A stretch of DNA of 48,461 bases from Coriobacteriia bacterium (GTDB lineage Bacteria > Actinomycetota > Coriobacteriia > WRKU01): assembly GCA_009777935.1 (NCBI GenBank), contig WRKU01000011.1, forward strand, positions 1-48,461, in the 5' to 3' direction. Position numbers and translations under genes: made by a program. Under the pieces are notes generated by a model. The model saw only the letters and a program-made list of their open reading frames with translations, had not been told where the DNA came from and searched no databases. Shown here piece after piece: positions 8,101 to 15,391 of the stretch (within the stretch, counting starts at the first letter, position 1; each line of letters begins with the position of its first letter).

Positions 8101-10584
8101 AGAAGTAACTCCATCAAAGTTTAGGTAGGGGGACTGTCCGGCTAAAGAATAGGTTTTGTCCTCGATGAATACACCGTGCTCATCATAGATACGTACCTTA
8201 ATGTTGGGGGAGGTAGAGCTTACCCTCGCCGCTGAATAAATATGGGTATCATCGGCAGCGAGCAAAACACCATTGGTCGGCCCCGTCACCTCCGCTCCAC
8301 TTCCGCGGCCAAACGGCGGCTTTGAAAGAGTCAATGTGGTCGGCACCGCCTTATCCATGATTGAACTAAGGACAAAACCCTGTATGTCTGCCGTACCGCC
8401 TCCAACACGTGTGACGTATCCGTCATAAAGCACGCCATTTTTTACGAAAGCACTCAAGGAAGTTGTTCCTGCCTGTGTAGTGGCAATCTTTTTGCCTGTG
8501 CCATAGGTCGGCAGGCCATTTGTCATGCCTGTCTTTTTGAACTGTACCCACTGGTCAGGTCCAGGATATGAGCTCCATTTTTTGACATACATGTCAGTGC
8601 CATCAAAAGCAACGACCCCTGCCCCGGCAGGATTTGAACCCACCGCACTAGGATACGTAAGCGTTGTTCTGGCAAGACGCGATTCGTCAGAGGGAGTGTT
8701 CCCATAGATATACGAATGACCGGCGAAGTTTTGCTTCAGCGCATCGATTTCGCTATCGGTCGGGAAAATGCCGCTACCTTCGCTTGACCACGTAGTAGCA
8801 CTTGGGCCCACCGTTTTCCCTACGATATTGTAGGCATTACCATCAAAAGTATAGACGAGATAACCCTTGGCATTAGGATCGGCATTCCAAGACAGATTGA
8901 TAATACCGCGTCCTTGCCCGTCACGATCATTTCTATTGTCAGCAATACCATCGTTGTTATGGTCAACCTCTTTGAACCACTCGGCGGATGCTTTAGTGGT
9001 AGCCTTGAGCCCGGTAACGGCCTTGATGTCAGCACGATATCTTACCTGAAATGTAGATTGTGTCACCCCTGACCACTCGGAGTAATACTTACGCCAGTGC
9101 GTGGTATTCTGTGATCCTCCTTCATCTTGATAGAAGGTAAATCGAGAAGGAGTATTGCCACCATTAATCCTAGCCTGCATGTAGTTTTTGAGATTGAAGA
9201 CGACCGGCTGATTACGAATAGTCGTCGTGGTGCTGGCAGCTATCCATGACACAACTCCTGGCATCGTATTCCAGGTATCATACACGCTGGGATTGCGATC
9301 GAGCTCCGCAACATACGTGGTCGTTGCTGCGTTTACATAATACTGATGAAACTGTTGAGCGTGCAGCTCTGCACGCTCTATCCGCATGCCTTTTAGGTTG
9401 GGCAGAACGAACATGGTAAGTGCACGATTATGCCCGGTCGACGAATCATAGTATCCAATCTTGAGCTCGTGAGTCCACTGATATGATGTCGTTGGATAGC
9501 GAGAGGAGGTATAGGTATCTTGGTGGCTCAGACCCCCTGCAGCCGCGATGCCTGAAAGAATCACCGGCGGATCGATACGCACCGGCCATACACGCGTGTT
9601 GTCTTGAATCCAGTCTCGATCGATGACGGCACGTAGCGTTGCCCATCCTTCGCCCCCATCCACCGCCTCCCAATAGACATCCTCACAGGCAATAAACTCG
9701 CCCTTTTCCTCATCGTAAAAGTTATCGGTTACTATCAGCCGTCCAATCTCAAGTACGGCCTCGCCCGTTTCGGGATCGATAAGTCGATATGAAGTACTTT
9801 CTTCGTCGTAAGCGAGTTCAAGACCCTCAAAGGTCAGACGAAAATCAAAAGTATGCTCATCGGTCGGTTGAGTGAGTATGAGTGTCTCTTTGATGCCCCA
9901 CCACATTGAGCGATATTCGAGGTCCACTCCCGGTGCCACATCGGTGTAGTAGGCAGTGTCGCCAAAAGCGAGCGGAACCGTGGTAGTCGCACCCGCATAC
10001 GTAAGGCTTACCTTCCATCCATCGCCCTGAATAATCGCAGCACCGTCATCACCGAAGGCACTGAACTCCATACCTTCCCTTGTCGAAAGCGGCGCAAACC
10101 CTCCGAACGTAGTGCTGGTCTCTCGTGAGGGAACCAGATTGGTCGCAATATCAATGTAACGGTCCTGTTGATCTTGGTAGTGAACCGGTCCAACTCCTAC
10201 AATTGCCTCGCGTGCGCCATCGCTAAGTTCATATATTTTTGCTGTTTCGGTGCGCTCTGCAAGAAGTTCGCGTACCTGCGTGGCGCTCTCATCGTATCCG
10301 GGCTCATCGGTTTGCACGTGCTCGGCAGGTCCGATACTTTCAGCAGGAGGAGCATAGGTAGCCTCCTCAGATAAATCAGCTAGCGAGGGGCCGCTCGGTT
10401 TGCTTGTAGGAGCATGCGAAAATTCCTCTGCGGCGCCTAAAGCCTCGATAATCTCTTCAGGAATATCTAACTGGGCAAATGCGTAGACCGGGAGTGAGAC
10501 AAAAAACATGACAGAAGCCATAACGAGCGCAATGCTTCGCAAAAATGTTGGCAATACGGATCCGTTATACGAGCGTTTCATCAT
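2164..10584 (-). CDS. Secreted RHS/YD-repeat polymorphic toxin with C-terminal L,D-transpeptidase-like tip
   Basis: A 2806-residue exported protein. Residues 1-37 form a Sec signal peptide ending AFA. In order follow: a DNRLRE-like beta domain (~350-520), a fibronectin-III-like domain with a D-rich loop DHNNDGIADN (~520-600), a propeller-like stretch (~600-880), a DUF6531-type opening of the RHS cage (~980-1065), many YD repeats (for example YDNEGRL, YDGFGNL; ~1320-1980), three tandem beta-sandwich domains (~2008-2392), more YD repeats, and the RHS-associated core (~2550-2627) ending in the hallmark DPDG. The last ~155 residues are a DUF2778/Tlde1-like L,D-transpeptidase with a GPIPPGTWYLG motif and H2763-x12-TLGC, nucleophile Cys2779. 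In this family the cage encloses the toxic tip; the tip is predicted to attack or remodel peptidoglycan peptides. Its ATG overlaps the stop of the chaperone-like gene upstream (TAATG), so the two are translationally coupled. Confidence 0.88.
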   Translation of the reverse strand: MMKRSYNGSVLPTFLRSIALVMASVMFFVSLPVYAFAQLDIPEEIIEALGAAEEFSHAPTSKPSGPSLADLSEEATYAPPAESIGPAEHVQTDEPGYDESATQVRELLAERTETAKIYELSDGAREAIVGVGPVHYQDQQDRYIDIATNLVPSRETSTTFGGFAPLSTREGMEFSAFGDDGAAIIQGDGWKVSLTYAGATTTVPLAFGDTAYYTDVAPGVDLEYRSMWWGIKETLILTQPTDEHTFDFRLTFEGLELAYDEESTSYRLIDPETGEAVLEIGRLIVTDNFYDEEKGEFIACEDVYWEAVDGGEGWATLRAVIDRDWIQDNTRVWPVRIDPPVILSGIAAAGGLSHQDTYTSSRYPTTSYQWTHELKIGYYDSSTGHNRALTMFVLPNLKGMRIERAELHAQQFHQYYVNAATTTYVAELDRNPSVYDTWNTMPGVVSWIAASTTTTIRNQPVVFNLKNYMQARINGGNTPSRFTFYQDEGGSQNTTHWRKYYSEWSGVTQSTFQVRYRADIKAVTGLKATTKASAEWFKEVDHNNDGIADNRNDRDGQGRGIINLSWNADPNAKGYLVYTFDGNAYNIVGKTVGPSATTWSSEGSGIFPTDSEIDALKQNFAGHSYIYGNTPSDESRLARTTLTYPSAVGSNPAGAGVVAFDGTDMYVKKWSSYPGPDQWVQFKKTGMTNGLPTYGTGKKIATTQAGTTSLSAFVKNGVLYDGYVTRVGGGTADIQGFVLSSIMDKAVPTTLTLSKPPFGRGSGAEVTGPTNGVLLAADDTHIYSAARVSSTSPNIKVRIYDEHGVFIEDKTYSLAGQSPYLNFDGVTSDGSNLYFYEWGGAKRMTKVSLKTGKVVNQWHVDRQPTDRSVSVVYDKVHNRFVMGQLDNLAAVHSFRGIGVDFRDDPRPLYRKTANNRQYDNNKNYWFKVCPYSEHDAIEVGTVSSVQATFENRTIRVSDVTQRSFVPIVEIAHETVEGALSSSETRLMTVDLAIASAGPDAVLSRTYTSDSDFESAYLPKGWMFGFEENISLLGDATIYTSSDGNSYSFTKTQDGRYISPNGMQAELVYYEESDGCGDSTFAIYELKFPDGGLKIFDGHNGKLLYEEDRQQRYTNYDIRSNAVSILAHNGQSIELNITNTGTIEAVYETDAGTREINYIPMTSMLSVCEYPGTEAQLTRLYVMDDQRLTNISAAGDSVEIEYLVSSLSAEHTASDAPSQRHTLAYVATADPSTKRTILSKGSVTPEGEFAAGHERSEYLINVAQQVIWSSISSGADEGVYVRYNSENQLIGTQAPTVAEFPNNKVAFGRKSNTTQITEELFTYDGRGNLLSSTNKAGGLAEHFYNHQNDIIKTIDEGRGVTWFAYDNEGRLIVEEKLIGTSGEKSRTEYEYNADSKLVKTRRAIREVNDAYEWETILYGNHAPNGLPQQTIYKDVQLSAQTMPQDIAQIDLYDGFGNLVEQIMPLGTTTQATYDIVGRPITQTDPGDVTTHIKYDSTSRVTETYKTAGNNDDKHEWIVETYDVMGNNVLSKLLAPGGEELSRTDRTFDVLGREIAHDSSDIEGIETIEYDDVGNVVAVSEESVHETVFDLTQYDCLNRPIRENNTKLSFQGKWHEYDDSNNVVWCAHAGVLFETTFDSAGRVIKHVKLQSETNPVPATTTQISYNANNKPVKVTEKSADPKEPVVEYTHTYDLLEREVAVQLTGQAASTTTYNTLGWILAQTDFDGVTTAYSYNERGDVIESDHGGLITTANYDSAGRLTQSVQDDGTAIEYTYDNLGRLVREVHIGADTVLKETETTYDAKGQVASAIEHVGGWVRDFAYERVGAGESAYLKTTYTDTFANGVQATHEIHSDEFAYGLLAVSGDTTQTASLATAVTRDEVGRTVSRIIGVANHLLSYSSVGHLAFDSALSQTGSTTYTYASDNKLTGTNYTWLEQSAAYGYNVNRSELKTAKIGADIADTYAFDISKNLTEIFGGPSTAHYTYDNMGRVASKTAVEAAEIELPTKNIAVEDNNATLTYGQNWVRANSTALSGGTCTRTDVAGSELTFAFTGNELRFIGALAPTHGEFDLYLDGETTPRATISSHGPNVVYQQEIGRVTDLNQGFHTARIVSKTNARVHIDRIDIYGTSPSLLKWENKPELKIESDNSLITKRGNWTTTTSSVLSGGSSLRAQTHPGAEMTFQVAGTEVVFFGATNAHLGSFEVYIDDAPAPAATFSSATSSSVLYQRELGRVTFPQGTHTVKIRTRTPDLVEIDRIEVIGAPAAVGKWETNASQKIEAESSGITKKGTWTQSSNPVFSGGVTVRSVVAGSEITFSVTGREVVFYGMRNTNLGSFDVFLNGSTTPATTISNVGPSLAYHVPLGRISFPQGTHTIRLRTNSTELVDIDRIEVYTSKTAPVGEPITTNYTYDELGRRTSAEALDEVTTYEWNGSRLTGVVDNERETAYIYDGGGQRLRKTIEQEGVETTTSYVYDGLRLLALEAFSADSTQTLTYLYADSTTPIGALYQSYDVSEDTFFEIVSDRRGDVRELRDTSGSAFARYDYDAYGNIRTEEVMGTTLIAEELAQVIADLQPLRYAGYVWDAEAGLYYCSQRYYDPTIAAFISKDPIKADGELSAYAYCVSEPINNVDPDGLFLKAVGNWISNLFKPKPKPVPAYKPHLVFNGNTLSMKQGQTVLKSYPATTGNSKLSYTQNNGPIPPGTWYLGERRMNIDRRNFVICATEWRIQDAYKHNASYGELFGPYVRLTPSTDVNGGNRDMSAFWLHSYDSAQGGAFASTLGCIKLESAAIQDILRMHRAWQPMMLIVEY
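2167..2637 (-). other. Tlde1/DUF2778-like L,D-transpeptidase toxin domain (tip of the RHS protein)
   Basis: This segment encodes the variable tip after the RHS core. It begins with LVFNGNTLSMKQGQ, passes SYPATTGNSK and GPIPPGTWYLG, and ends with WLHSYDSAQGGAFASTLGCI, which carries the His and Cys of the L,D-transpeptidase catalytic motif. Tlde1 effectors of Gram-negative type VI systems use this fold to cut or exchange D-amino acids in stem peptides. Here it is carried by an RHS shell with a Sec signal in what appears to be a monoderm. The segment is visibly more AT-rich than the RHS core beside it. Confidence 0.7.
3405..4566 (-). repeat. Three tandem copies of a ~115-residue beta-sandwich domain inside the RHS protein
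   Basis: Copies lie at about 4203-4566, 3803-4170 and 3405-3766. Each shares the same order of motifs: a hydrophobic opening with GNW/GTW, SGG followed by a cysteine- or valine-rich strand, AGSE(L/I/M)TF, a phrase of type E(L/V)(R/V)F(I/F/Y)GA, a GSFDVYID-like strand, LGR(V/I)..PQGTHT, and a terminal (H/E/D)IDRI(E/D)(V/I)YG. They resemble galactose- or carbohydrate-binding modules. The array interrupts the YD repeats just before the last part of the cage and may decorate the outer surface for target binding. Confidence 0.75.
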
Positions 10585-11183
10585 TACACATCCCTCAAAC
10601 TCTCCAGCAACTCATCTATTGCCTCTGCGCGCTTCTTGCCAAGTAAGTCAGCAATAACTTGGGCACGCGCTTTCTCAAAATCAATGGGATAGCGAGATTT
10701 GTTCGTCTCGTAGTAGTTGTGCAACTCTGCTTCGGTCAGGTCCTTTTCATCTACAAGGCTCTTGGCAAGCTCGTTAATGATGATGTTCGCCTCAAGGTTA
10801 CGCTTAAGCTGTTTCTCGTCGACACCTTTTATTGAAAGATAGTATTCAAAATGATCGCGGCCGCCATAGCCGCTCTCGATGGCATGGTAGCTTTTCTCAA
10901 ACTGCTCAGTCACGTCTTCAATACCACGTTTTTTCGCCTCTGCAACAAGCAGATTTCTATCTTCAAGATGACGGCGAATCCGTTCGCGCAGTTCATCTGC
11001 AGATATCGTCGCGTATTCTCCCTCAAAAAGCTCGGGTGATTGCTCTTGCAAATACGAAATTTCGGCCTCAATCTCCGCGTCAGTAATACGTGTCGAAGAC
11101 CATGGACCGATAGATAAAATATTGAGTGTAAGAAGGACTGCAGTAACCGCAATTACGATAACAGCCGCCACGCCCGCTGTCAT
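10584..11183 (-). CDS. SurA/PrsA N-domain-like membrane-anchored chaperone lacking a PPIase domain
   Basis: A 199-residue protein. Residues 3-25 are one hydrophobic segment with no clear cleavage site, so it is probably a membrane anchor with the rest outside. Residues ~33-170 match the helical SurA_N/PpiC chaperone core (ISADELRERIRRHLEDRNLL, then KGVDEKQLKRNLEANIIINEL, then LTEAELHNYYETNKSRYP). The parvulin domain that normally follows is missing: the protein ends with a C-terminal helix (LLGKKRAEAIDELLESL). Its stop codon overlaps the RHS start by one base (TAATG), so it is produced in fixed ratio with the toxin and may hold or fold it during export. No good Shine-Dalgarno precedes the ATG at 11183; no upstream in-frame ATG was seen. 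Confidence 0.75.
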   Translation of the reverse strand: MTAGVAAVIVIAVTAVLLTLNILSIGPWSSTRITDAEIEAEISYLQEQSPELFEGEYATISADELRERIRRHLEDRNLLVAEAKKRGIEDVTEQFEKSYHAIESGYGGRDHFEYYLSIKGVDEKQLKRNLEANIIINELAKSLVDEKDLTEAELHNYYETNKSRYPIDFEKARAQVIADLLGKKRAEAIDELLESLRDV

Positions 11184-11262
11184 AAGCAGGGTGCGCGTAC
11201 CACTATCTTGTTTGCCCTCGATGAAACACCACCCATTTCTGTACGGCGCTCATTCGTGCTTT

Positions 11263-11280
11263 ATTGTAACAGAGGTTACA
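11263..11280 (-). promoter_or_regulatory. Possible -10 box overlapped by a dyad before the chaperone-RHS operon
   Basis: A perfect 6-bp dyad, TGTAAC-agag-GTTACA, spans 11265-11280 and overlaps TACAAT (minus strand, 11268-11263), which could be a -10 box. No consensus -35 lies 17 bp upstream. The dyad could be an operator, or a weak hairpin after map. It is the only clear structured site in the 131-bp gap between map and the RHS operon. Confidence 0.35.
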
Positions 11281-11314
11281 GCGATTGGGGGAAAGTGGTG
11301 ACCGAAGTGTCGCC

Positions 11315-12064
11315 CTATATCACGGTAAGAATCAGTGGTGCATCTTTGCCGATGGCGACGGTGTGTTCGATCTGGGCACAGCGCGAGCCATCTTGCGTGA
11401 CGACCGTCCAGCCGTCATCGCGGACCTGTACGCGAAAGTCTCCGGCGGTAAGCATCGGCTCGATGGCGAGCGTCATACCCGCGCGCAGACGCGGACCAGT
11501 GCCCGGTTTACCCACGTTGGGGACGCTCGGCTCCTCGTGCATCTTGGCACCGATGCCGTGCCCGCAGTACTCGCGCACCGCACCGTATCCCGCTTCTTCG
11601 GCAGTGGCCTGAATCGCTGCGCTCACGTCACCAAGCCGATTACCCTCGACACACCGGTCGATAGCCGCATAGAGCGCCGCGCGCGTCGTATCGATGAGCC
11701 GTTGTGACTCATCATCGATGGTGCCGATAGCGAACGTGTCAGCGTTATCACCGACGTAACCCTGATAGATTGCGCCGACATCAACGGTCAGAATATCGCC
11801 ATCACTCAACACGCGCTCAGCTGAGGGGATGCCGTGCACGAGTTCATCGTTTATCGAGGCACATATCGTCGCAGGATAGCCGAGGTAGCCCTTGAACGCC
11901 GACACGGCCCCGTGTTCACGAATGATATCCTCAGCGATGTGGTCGAGCTCCAAAGTAGACACGCCCGGGCAGGCTGCCGCGCCGGTTGCCTGCAAAGCGA
12001 GAATGCTGATACGCCCCGCCTCAGCCATTAACTTGAGTTCATGACGCGATTTCCTCGTTATCAT
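11315..12064 (-). CDS. map: Methionine aminopeptidase, type I
   Basis: Removes the initiator methionine from nascent cytosolic proteins. At 249 residues it has the bare type I catalytic core without the N-terminal extension of some actinobacterial paralogues. The two-metal site is intact: Asp95 (LTVDVGA), Asp106 (VGDNAD), His169 (CGHGIG), Glu202 (AIEPM) and Glu233 (QIEHT), with the substrate-side His77 in VHGIP. It lies 31 nt after adk in the expected secY-adk-map order. In most relatives infA, rpmJ and the alpha operon come next; here the RHS island follows, so map is the last housekeeping gene of the run. Confidence 0.96.
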   Translation of the reverse strand: MITRKSRHELKLMAEAGRISILALQATGAAACPGVSTLELDHIAEDIIREHGAVSAFKGYLGYPATICASINDELVHGIPSAERVLSDGDILTVDVGAIYQGYVGDNADTFAIGTIDDESQRLIDTTRAALYAAIDRCVEGNRLGDVSAAIQATAEEAGYGAVREYCGHGIGAKMHEEPSVPNVGKPGTGPRLRAGMTLAIEPMLTAGDFRVQVRDDGWTVVTQDGSRCAQIEHTVAIGKDAPLILTVI

Positions 12065-12095
12065 ATTCTCGTTGCCATAGACGCAACCCGCACGC

Positions 12096-12728
12096 CTAGA
12101 GCGCGTCTAGAAGGTCAAAGACCTCGCCACGCACTATCTCAACATCCCGATCACCATCGACGCGCTTCAGAATACCCTTAGCGGCGTAGTAGTCGATGAG
12201 TGGCGCCGTCTGCGCCTCGTAAACCTCAAGGCGATTGCGCACCGTCGTCTCGTTGTCGTCATCACGCTGATACAGCTCGCCACCACACGCCGAGCACGTG
12301 CTTCCTTCGCTCGCATTCGTGATGCGGCCACAGGCACGACAGGTGCGGCGTGTCGTCAAACGCTTCACAATGACATCGAAGTCAACATCGACCGACAGCG
12401 CCAGCTCGATAGCTTTGCCGACCTCGGCAAGTGCCTCGTCGAGCGCTTCGGCCTGTGGGATGGTACGCGGAAAGCCGTCAAGGATGAAGCCGCGTTCGGT
12501 ATCGCCTGCAGTCAGGCGATCTTTCACGAGCCCCACCACAAGCGCATCTGGCACGAGATTACCGGCGTCCATGAACTTCTTGGCCTCAAGGCCGAGTGGC
12601 GTCTCGTTCGCAACCGCGGCGCGCAGGATGTCGCCCGTCGAGATCTGCGGGATGCCGTACTCCTCAACGATAAACTTCGCCTGCGTGCCTTTACCGGCTC
12701 CCGGCGCCCCCAGTAAGACTATGTTCAT
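12096..12728 (-). CDS. adk: Adenylate kinase, long form with zinc-type lid
   Basis: Catalyses ATP + AMP = 2 ADP in the cytosol. The 210-residue protein opens with the P-loop GAPGAGKGT (residues 7-15) and has the AMP-binding TGD(I/L)LRAA motif and DGFPRT. The lid carries four cysteines, Cys130-x2-Cys133 and Cys145-x2-Cys148, a structural zinc site typical of Gram-positive enzymes. The ATG at 12728 has AGGGAGG 9-10 nt upstream. It is separated from secY by 148 bp that contain one copy of the dispersed structured element described at 12764-12868. Confidence 0.97.
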   Translation of the reverse strand: MNIVLLGAPGAGKGTQAKFIVEEYGIPQISTGDILRAAVANETPLGLEAKKFMDAGNLVPDALVVGLVKDRLTAGDTERGFILDGFPRTIPQAEALDEALAEVGKAIELALSVDVDFDVIVKRLTTRRTCRACGRITNASEGSTCSACGGELYQRDDDNETTVRNRLEVYEAQTAPLIDYYAAKGILKRVDGDRDVEIVRGEVFDLLDAL

Positions 12729-12763
12729 AGTAGATAAACCTCCCTAGTGGTTAGACGAGTGCT

Positions 12764-12868
12764 CTAGGACGTGTGTAAGCAGGAGCGCAAACCGATTGCG
12801 AAATAAACGTAGTGGCCTACTTGTTTGAGCAATCGTTGTGCAGCGCGACACACTTAGACATGTCCTAG
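12764..12868 (+). repeat. Copy C of a dispersed structured element (secY-adk spacer, reverse to genes)
   Basis: On the plus strand this spacer starts CTAGGACGTGTGTAAG and ends CTTAGACATGTCCTAG, two arms that match as inverted repeats at 14 of 16 positions. Inside are the blocks shared with copies A and B: GTGTAAGCAGGAGCGCAA at the 5' side and GCAGCGCGACACACTTAGAC at the 3' side. Between them lies a hairpin with GATTGC/GCAATC outside and AAAC-GTAG/CTAC-GTTT inside. The element faces opposite to secY and adk, so it is not simply a leader of adk. Confidence 0.65.
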
Positions 12869-12876
12869 TGTGCTCG

Positions 12877-14151
12877 TTACTTAAAGAAGCCGTCGTAGTG
12901 GCGCATCTTCAACTGCGACTCAATCTGCGTCATCGTCTCAAGCGCCACACCAACCATAATCAGAATCGACGTGCCACCGAACTGCTGAATGAGCGGGTTG
13001 TTCGTCACGCTGAACAGGATCGATGTACCCACCGCAATCGTACCCAAAAACAGTGCGCCGGGCAGCACGATGCGGTTCATAACCGTCTGGATATACTCGA
13101 CCGTCTTCTGTCCAGGGCGTACACCGGGGATAAAGCCACCCTGTTGGCGCAGATTATCGGATAGCTCGATAGGATTGAAGATGAGGGCGGTATAGAAGTA
13201 GCTGAAGAACACGATAAGTATAAACGTAACAATCCAGTTGAGCGGACCGCTGCTTATCGCGTTGGCAAAGCTCTGGAACCACGGCGTATTGATGACGAGC
13301 GCGAGCTGCATCGGGATTGAGAGTATCGCGCTCGCAAAGATGATGGGGATGACGTTTGCACCGTTAACTTTCAGCGGGATATAGGTGGACGTACCGCCCA
13401 TGACGCGTCGGCCAACGACGCGCTTGGCGTAGTTGACAGGAATACGACGCTGGCCGCGATCGATGTAGATGACAACCATGATAACGGCAAGCACAACCGC
13501 AATGATAAGCGTAACCATCAGAGCGTTGCCCAGCGCACCATCGTTGCCAAACATAAGCGACGAAGCGAGCGCAGCCGGGAAGCCCGAGATAATCGAGGCA
13601 AAGATGAGCAATGACATGCCGTTGCCGATGCCGCGTTGCGTGATGAGCTCGGCAAGCCACATGATGAGCGTCGTACCGGCAACGAGCGTCACGACCACGA
13701 CCGCCATCGAGAACCAACGCGGCAGACCGCCACTGTAGTCGATGGCACCGGCAAATATCATGCCGATAAAACCGATGGCCTCAACGGTTGCGATAAACAC
13801 CGTCAGATAGCGCGTATACTGGGTAATCTTCTGCTGGCCGGCCTCGCCCTCTTTTTTCAAGCGCTCCAGCGCCGGGATAGCCGCCTGTAACAGCTGCATG
13901 ATAATGCTCGCCGTAATGTAGGGCATGACGCCAAGACTAAACACGCTGAACTGTGCCAACGCGTTGCCGGAAAACAGATTGAGCATACCGAGCGCCGGCA
14001 AGTTGTCGAGCGTCGCCTGAATCGACGTGGCGTTAACGCCAGGCACGGGAACGTGCGCACCAATACGATACAGCACGAGAATAAACAGCGTGAACATAAT
14101 CTTCTTGCGAAGATCGGGGACACGAAATGCGTTGGCGATAGCAGCAAACAC
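12877..14151 (-). CDS. secY: Preprotein translocase subunit SecY
   Basis: The central channel of the Sec translocon. The 424 residues contain the expected ten hydrophobic segments; the first transmembrane region begins KIMFTLFILVLYRIGAHVPV, followed by the plug region around LPALGMLNLFSGN. The cytosolic loop with GQRRIPVNYAKRVVGR, used for SecA and ribosome contact, is conserved. It starts 2 nt after rplO, the normal spc-operon position. It would carry the Sec-dependent exports seen in this window, including the RHS toxin and the lipoprotein. Confidence 0.97.
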   Translation of the reverse strand: MFAAIANAFRVPDLRKKIMFTLFILVLYRIGAHVPVPGVNATSIQATLDNLPALGMLNLFSGNALAQFSVFSLGVMPYITASIIMQLLQAAIPALERLKKEGEAGQQKITQYTRYLTVFIATVEAIGFIGMIFAGAIDYSGGLPRWFSMAVVVVTLVAGTTLIMWLAELITQRGIGNGMSLLIFASIISGFPAALASSLMFGNDGALGNALMVTLIIAVVLAVIMVVIYIDRGQRRIPVNYAKRVVGRRVMGGTSTYIPLKVNGANVIPIIFASAILSIPMQLALVINTPWFQSFANAISSGPLNWIVTFILIVFFSYFYTALIFNPIELSDNLRQQGGFIPGVRPGQKTVEYIQTVMNRIVLPGALFLGTIAVGTSILFSVTNNPLIQQFGGTSILIMVGVALETMTQIESQLKMRHYDGFFK

Positions 14152-14153
14152 GA

Positions 14154-14606
14154 TTACTCGACCGTCCCTCCGGCTTTTTTGATTTTCTCACCTGCTGAGG
14201 CCGAAATCTTATCGACCGAGACCTTCAGCGCCTTCGTCAGTTCGCCATTGCCAAGGATTTTGACCGGCAGTTTTGGCACGCCACCGGTGCTCTTGACGGC
14301 ACCCTTTGCTGCAAGCGAGTCGGGCGTCACCACGTCGCCGGCCTCGAAGAGCTCTTCGAGACGACCAACGTTAACGACCGCGTATTCCTGACGATTGATG
14401 TTCGTGAAACCGCCGAGCTTCGGCAGACGCATGTAGAGCGGGAGCTGCCCGCCCTCAAATCCCGGTCCCTTCGTGCCACCGGCACGCGAACCTTGACCAT
14501 CTTGCCCGCGTCCGCAGGTCTTACCTTTGCCCGAACCGGGACCGCGACCAACGCGCTTGCGCTCTTTGGTCGAACCCGGAGCAGGGAATAGATCGTGCAG
14601 TTCCAT
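14154..14606 (-). CDS. rplO: 50S ribosomal protein L15
   Basis: A 150-residue large-subunit protein. The glycine- and arginine-rich N terminus ([20 protein letters not shown], then [20 protein letters not shown]) is the L15 signature that threads into 23S rRNA. It lies between rpmD (2 nt) and secY (2 nt), and the tight spacing indicates one transcript with translational coupling. No unusual features. Confidence 0.97.
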   Translation of the reverse strand: MELHDLFPAPGSTKERKRVGRGPGSGKGKTCGRGQDGQGSRAGGTKGPGFEGGQLPLYMRLPKLGGFTNINRQEYAVVNVGRLEELFEAGDVVTPDSLAAKGAVKSTGGVPKLPVKILGNGELTKALKVSVDKISASAGEKIKKAGGTVE

Positions 14607-14608
14607 CG

Positions 14609-14791
14609 TTATACCTCTTCAACTTCGACGAGATGCTTTACCTTAAAGACCATACCACGAATGACCGGGGTATCGTCGTGAACGACCGCGTGGCGAATCT
14701 TGCGCAAACCTAACGCCTTGAGCGTCGCACCCTGACTTTTCTCTTTGCCTATGGCGCTTTTGATTTGGGTAACTTTGAGTTGCTTAGGCAT
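14609..14791 (-). CDS. rpmD: 50S ribosomal protein L30
   Basis: A 60-residue protein of normal L30 length. It has the pattern [26 protein letters not shown] followed in the family by H-x-VV-x-D-TP-x-IRGM-x-x-V-HLV, which is fully visible here. Its start overlaps the end of rpsE by 8 nt. It is among the shortest true genes of the window and sits in its standard place between S5 and L15. Confidence 0.95.
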   Translation of the reverse strand: MPKQLKVTQIKSAIGKEKSQGATLKALGLRKIRHAVVHDDTPVIRGMVFKVKHLVEVEEV

Positions 14792-15380
14792 CGGCCTTCA
14801 CCGCCTCTTTCGCCGGCTTCTCTGTCGCGGCCTCAACATCCTCGACCGCCTTCTTCGACTCGGCCGGTTTGATACGGAACAGTTCCTCGACGGTCTTGCC
14901 GCGACGACGCGCGACATCCTCGACAAACTGCATGTTCTTGAGCCCTTCGATGGTCGCTTTGACCACGTTAATCGGGTTCGGCGAGCCAAGTGACTTGCTC
15001 AACACGTCGGTAAAGCCAGCAAGTTCAAGCACGGCACGCACCGGGCCACCGGCGATAATTCCCGTACCAGGGGCGGCGGGCTTAAGCACCACGCGTGCAG
15101 CGCCGAAACGACCGACATATTCGTGAGGAAGGGTTCCGTTAATAAGCGGCACCTTAATCATGTTCTTCTTGGCGTTCTCGATGCCCTTGGCAATCGCGGT
15201 CGGGACCTCGGCACTTTTACCCATGCCGACGCCTACACGCCCCGCACCATCGCCGACAACAACAAGTGCAGACAGCGAAAATCGACGCCCGCCTTTGACC
15301 ACCTTAGACACGCGGTTGATGTAGACCACTCTCTCCTGAAGCTCGGTATCTTGAGCCATATTGCGCGTATTACGAGCCAT
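14784..15380 (-). CDS. rpsE: 30S ribosomal protein S5
   Basis: A 198-residue protein of the small-subunit body, important for decoding accuracy. The N-terminal double-stranded RNA-binding domain ([20 protein letters not shown]) and the C-terminal domain with [18 protein letters not shown] are intact. A lysine-, alanine- and glutamate-rich tail of about 25 residues extends past the usual end, as often seen in actinobacteria. It starts 11 nt after rplR and overlaps rpmD by 8 nt. Confidence 0.97.
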   Translation of the reverse strand: MARNTRNMAQDTELQERVVYINRVSKVVKGGRRFSLSALVVVGDGAGRVGVGMGKSAEVPTAIAKGIENAKKNMIKVPLINGTLPHEYVGRFGAARVVLKPAAPGTGIIAGGPVRAVLELAGFTDVLSKSLGSPNPINVVKATIEGLKNMQFVEDVARRRGKTVEELFRIKPAESKKAVEDVEAATEKPAKEAVKADA

Positions 15381-15391
15381 ACCTGTTCCTC

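Noticed and set aside
8625-8650. A tRNA-like T-arm (GGTTCAAATCC in the minus strand with a CCGGGG neighbour)
   Set aside because: It encodes in-frame residues GSNPAGAG of the RHS protein, and no anticodon or D arm is found at the right distance.
12841-12880. A simple rho-independent terminator after secY
   Set aside because: The 24-bp palindrome has no U tract and its sequence is the end of structured element C.
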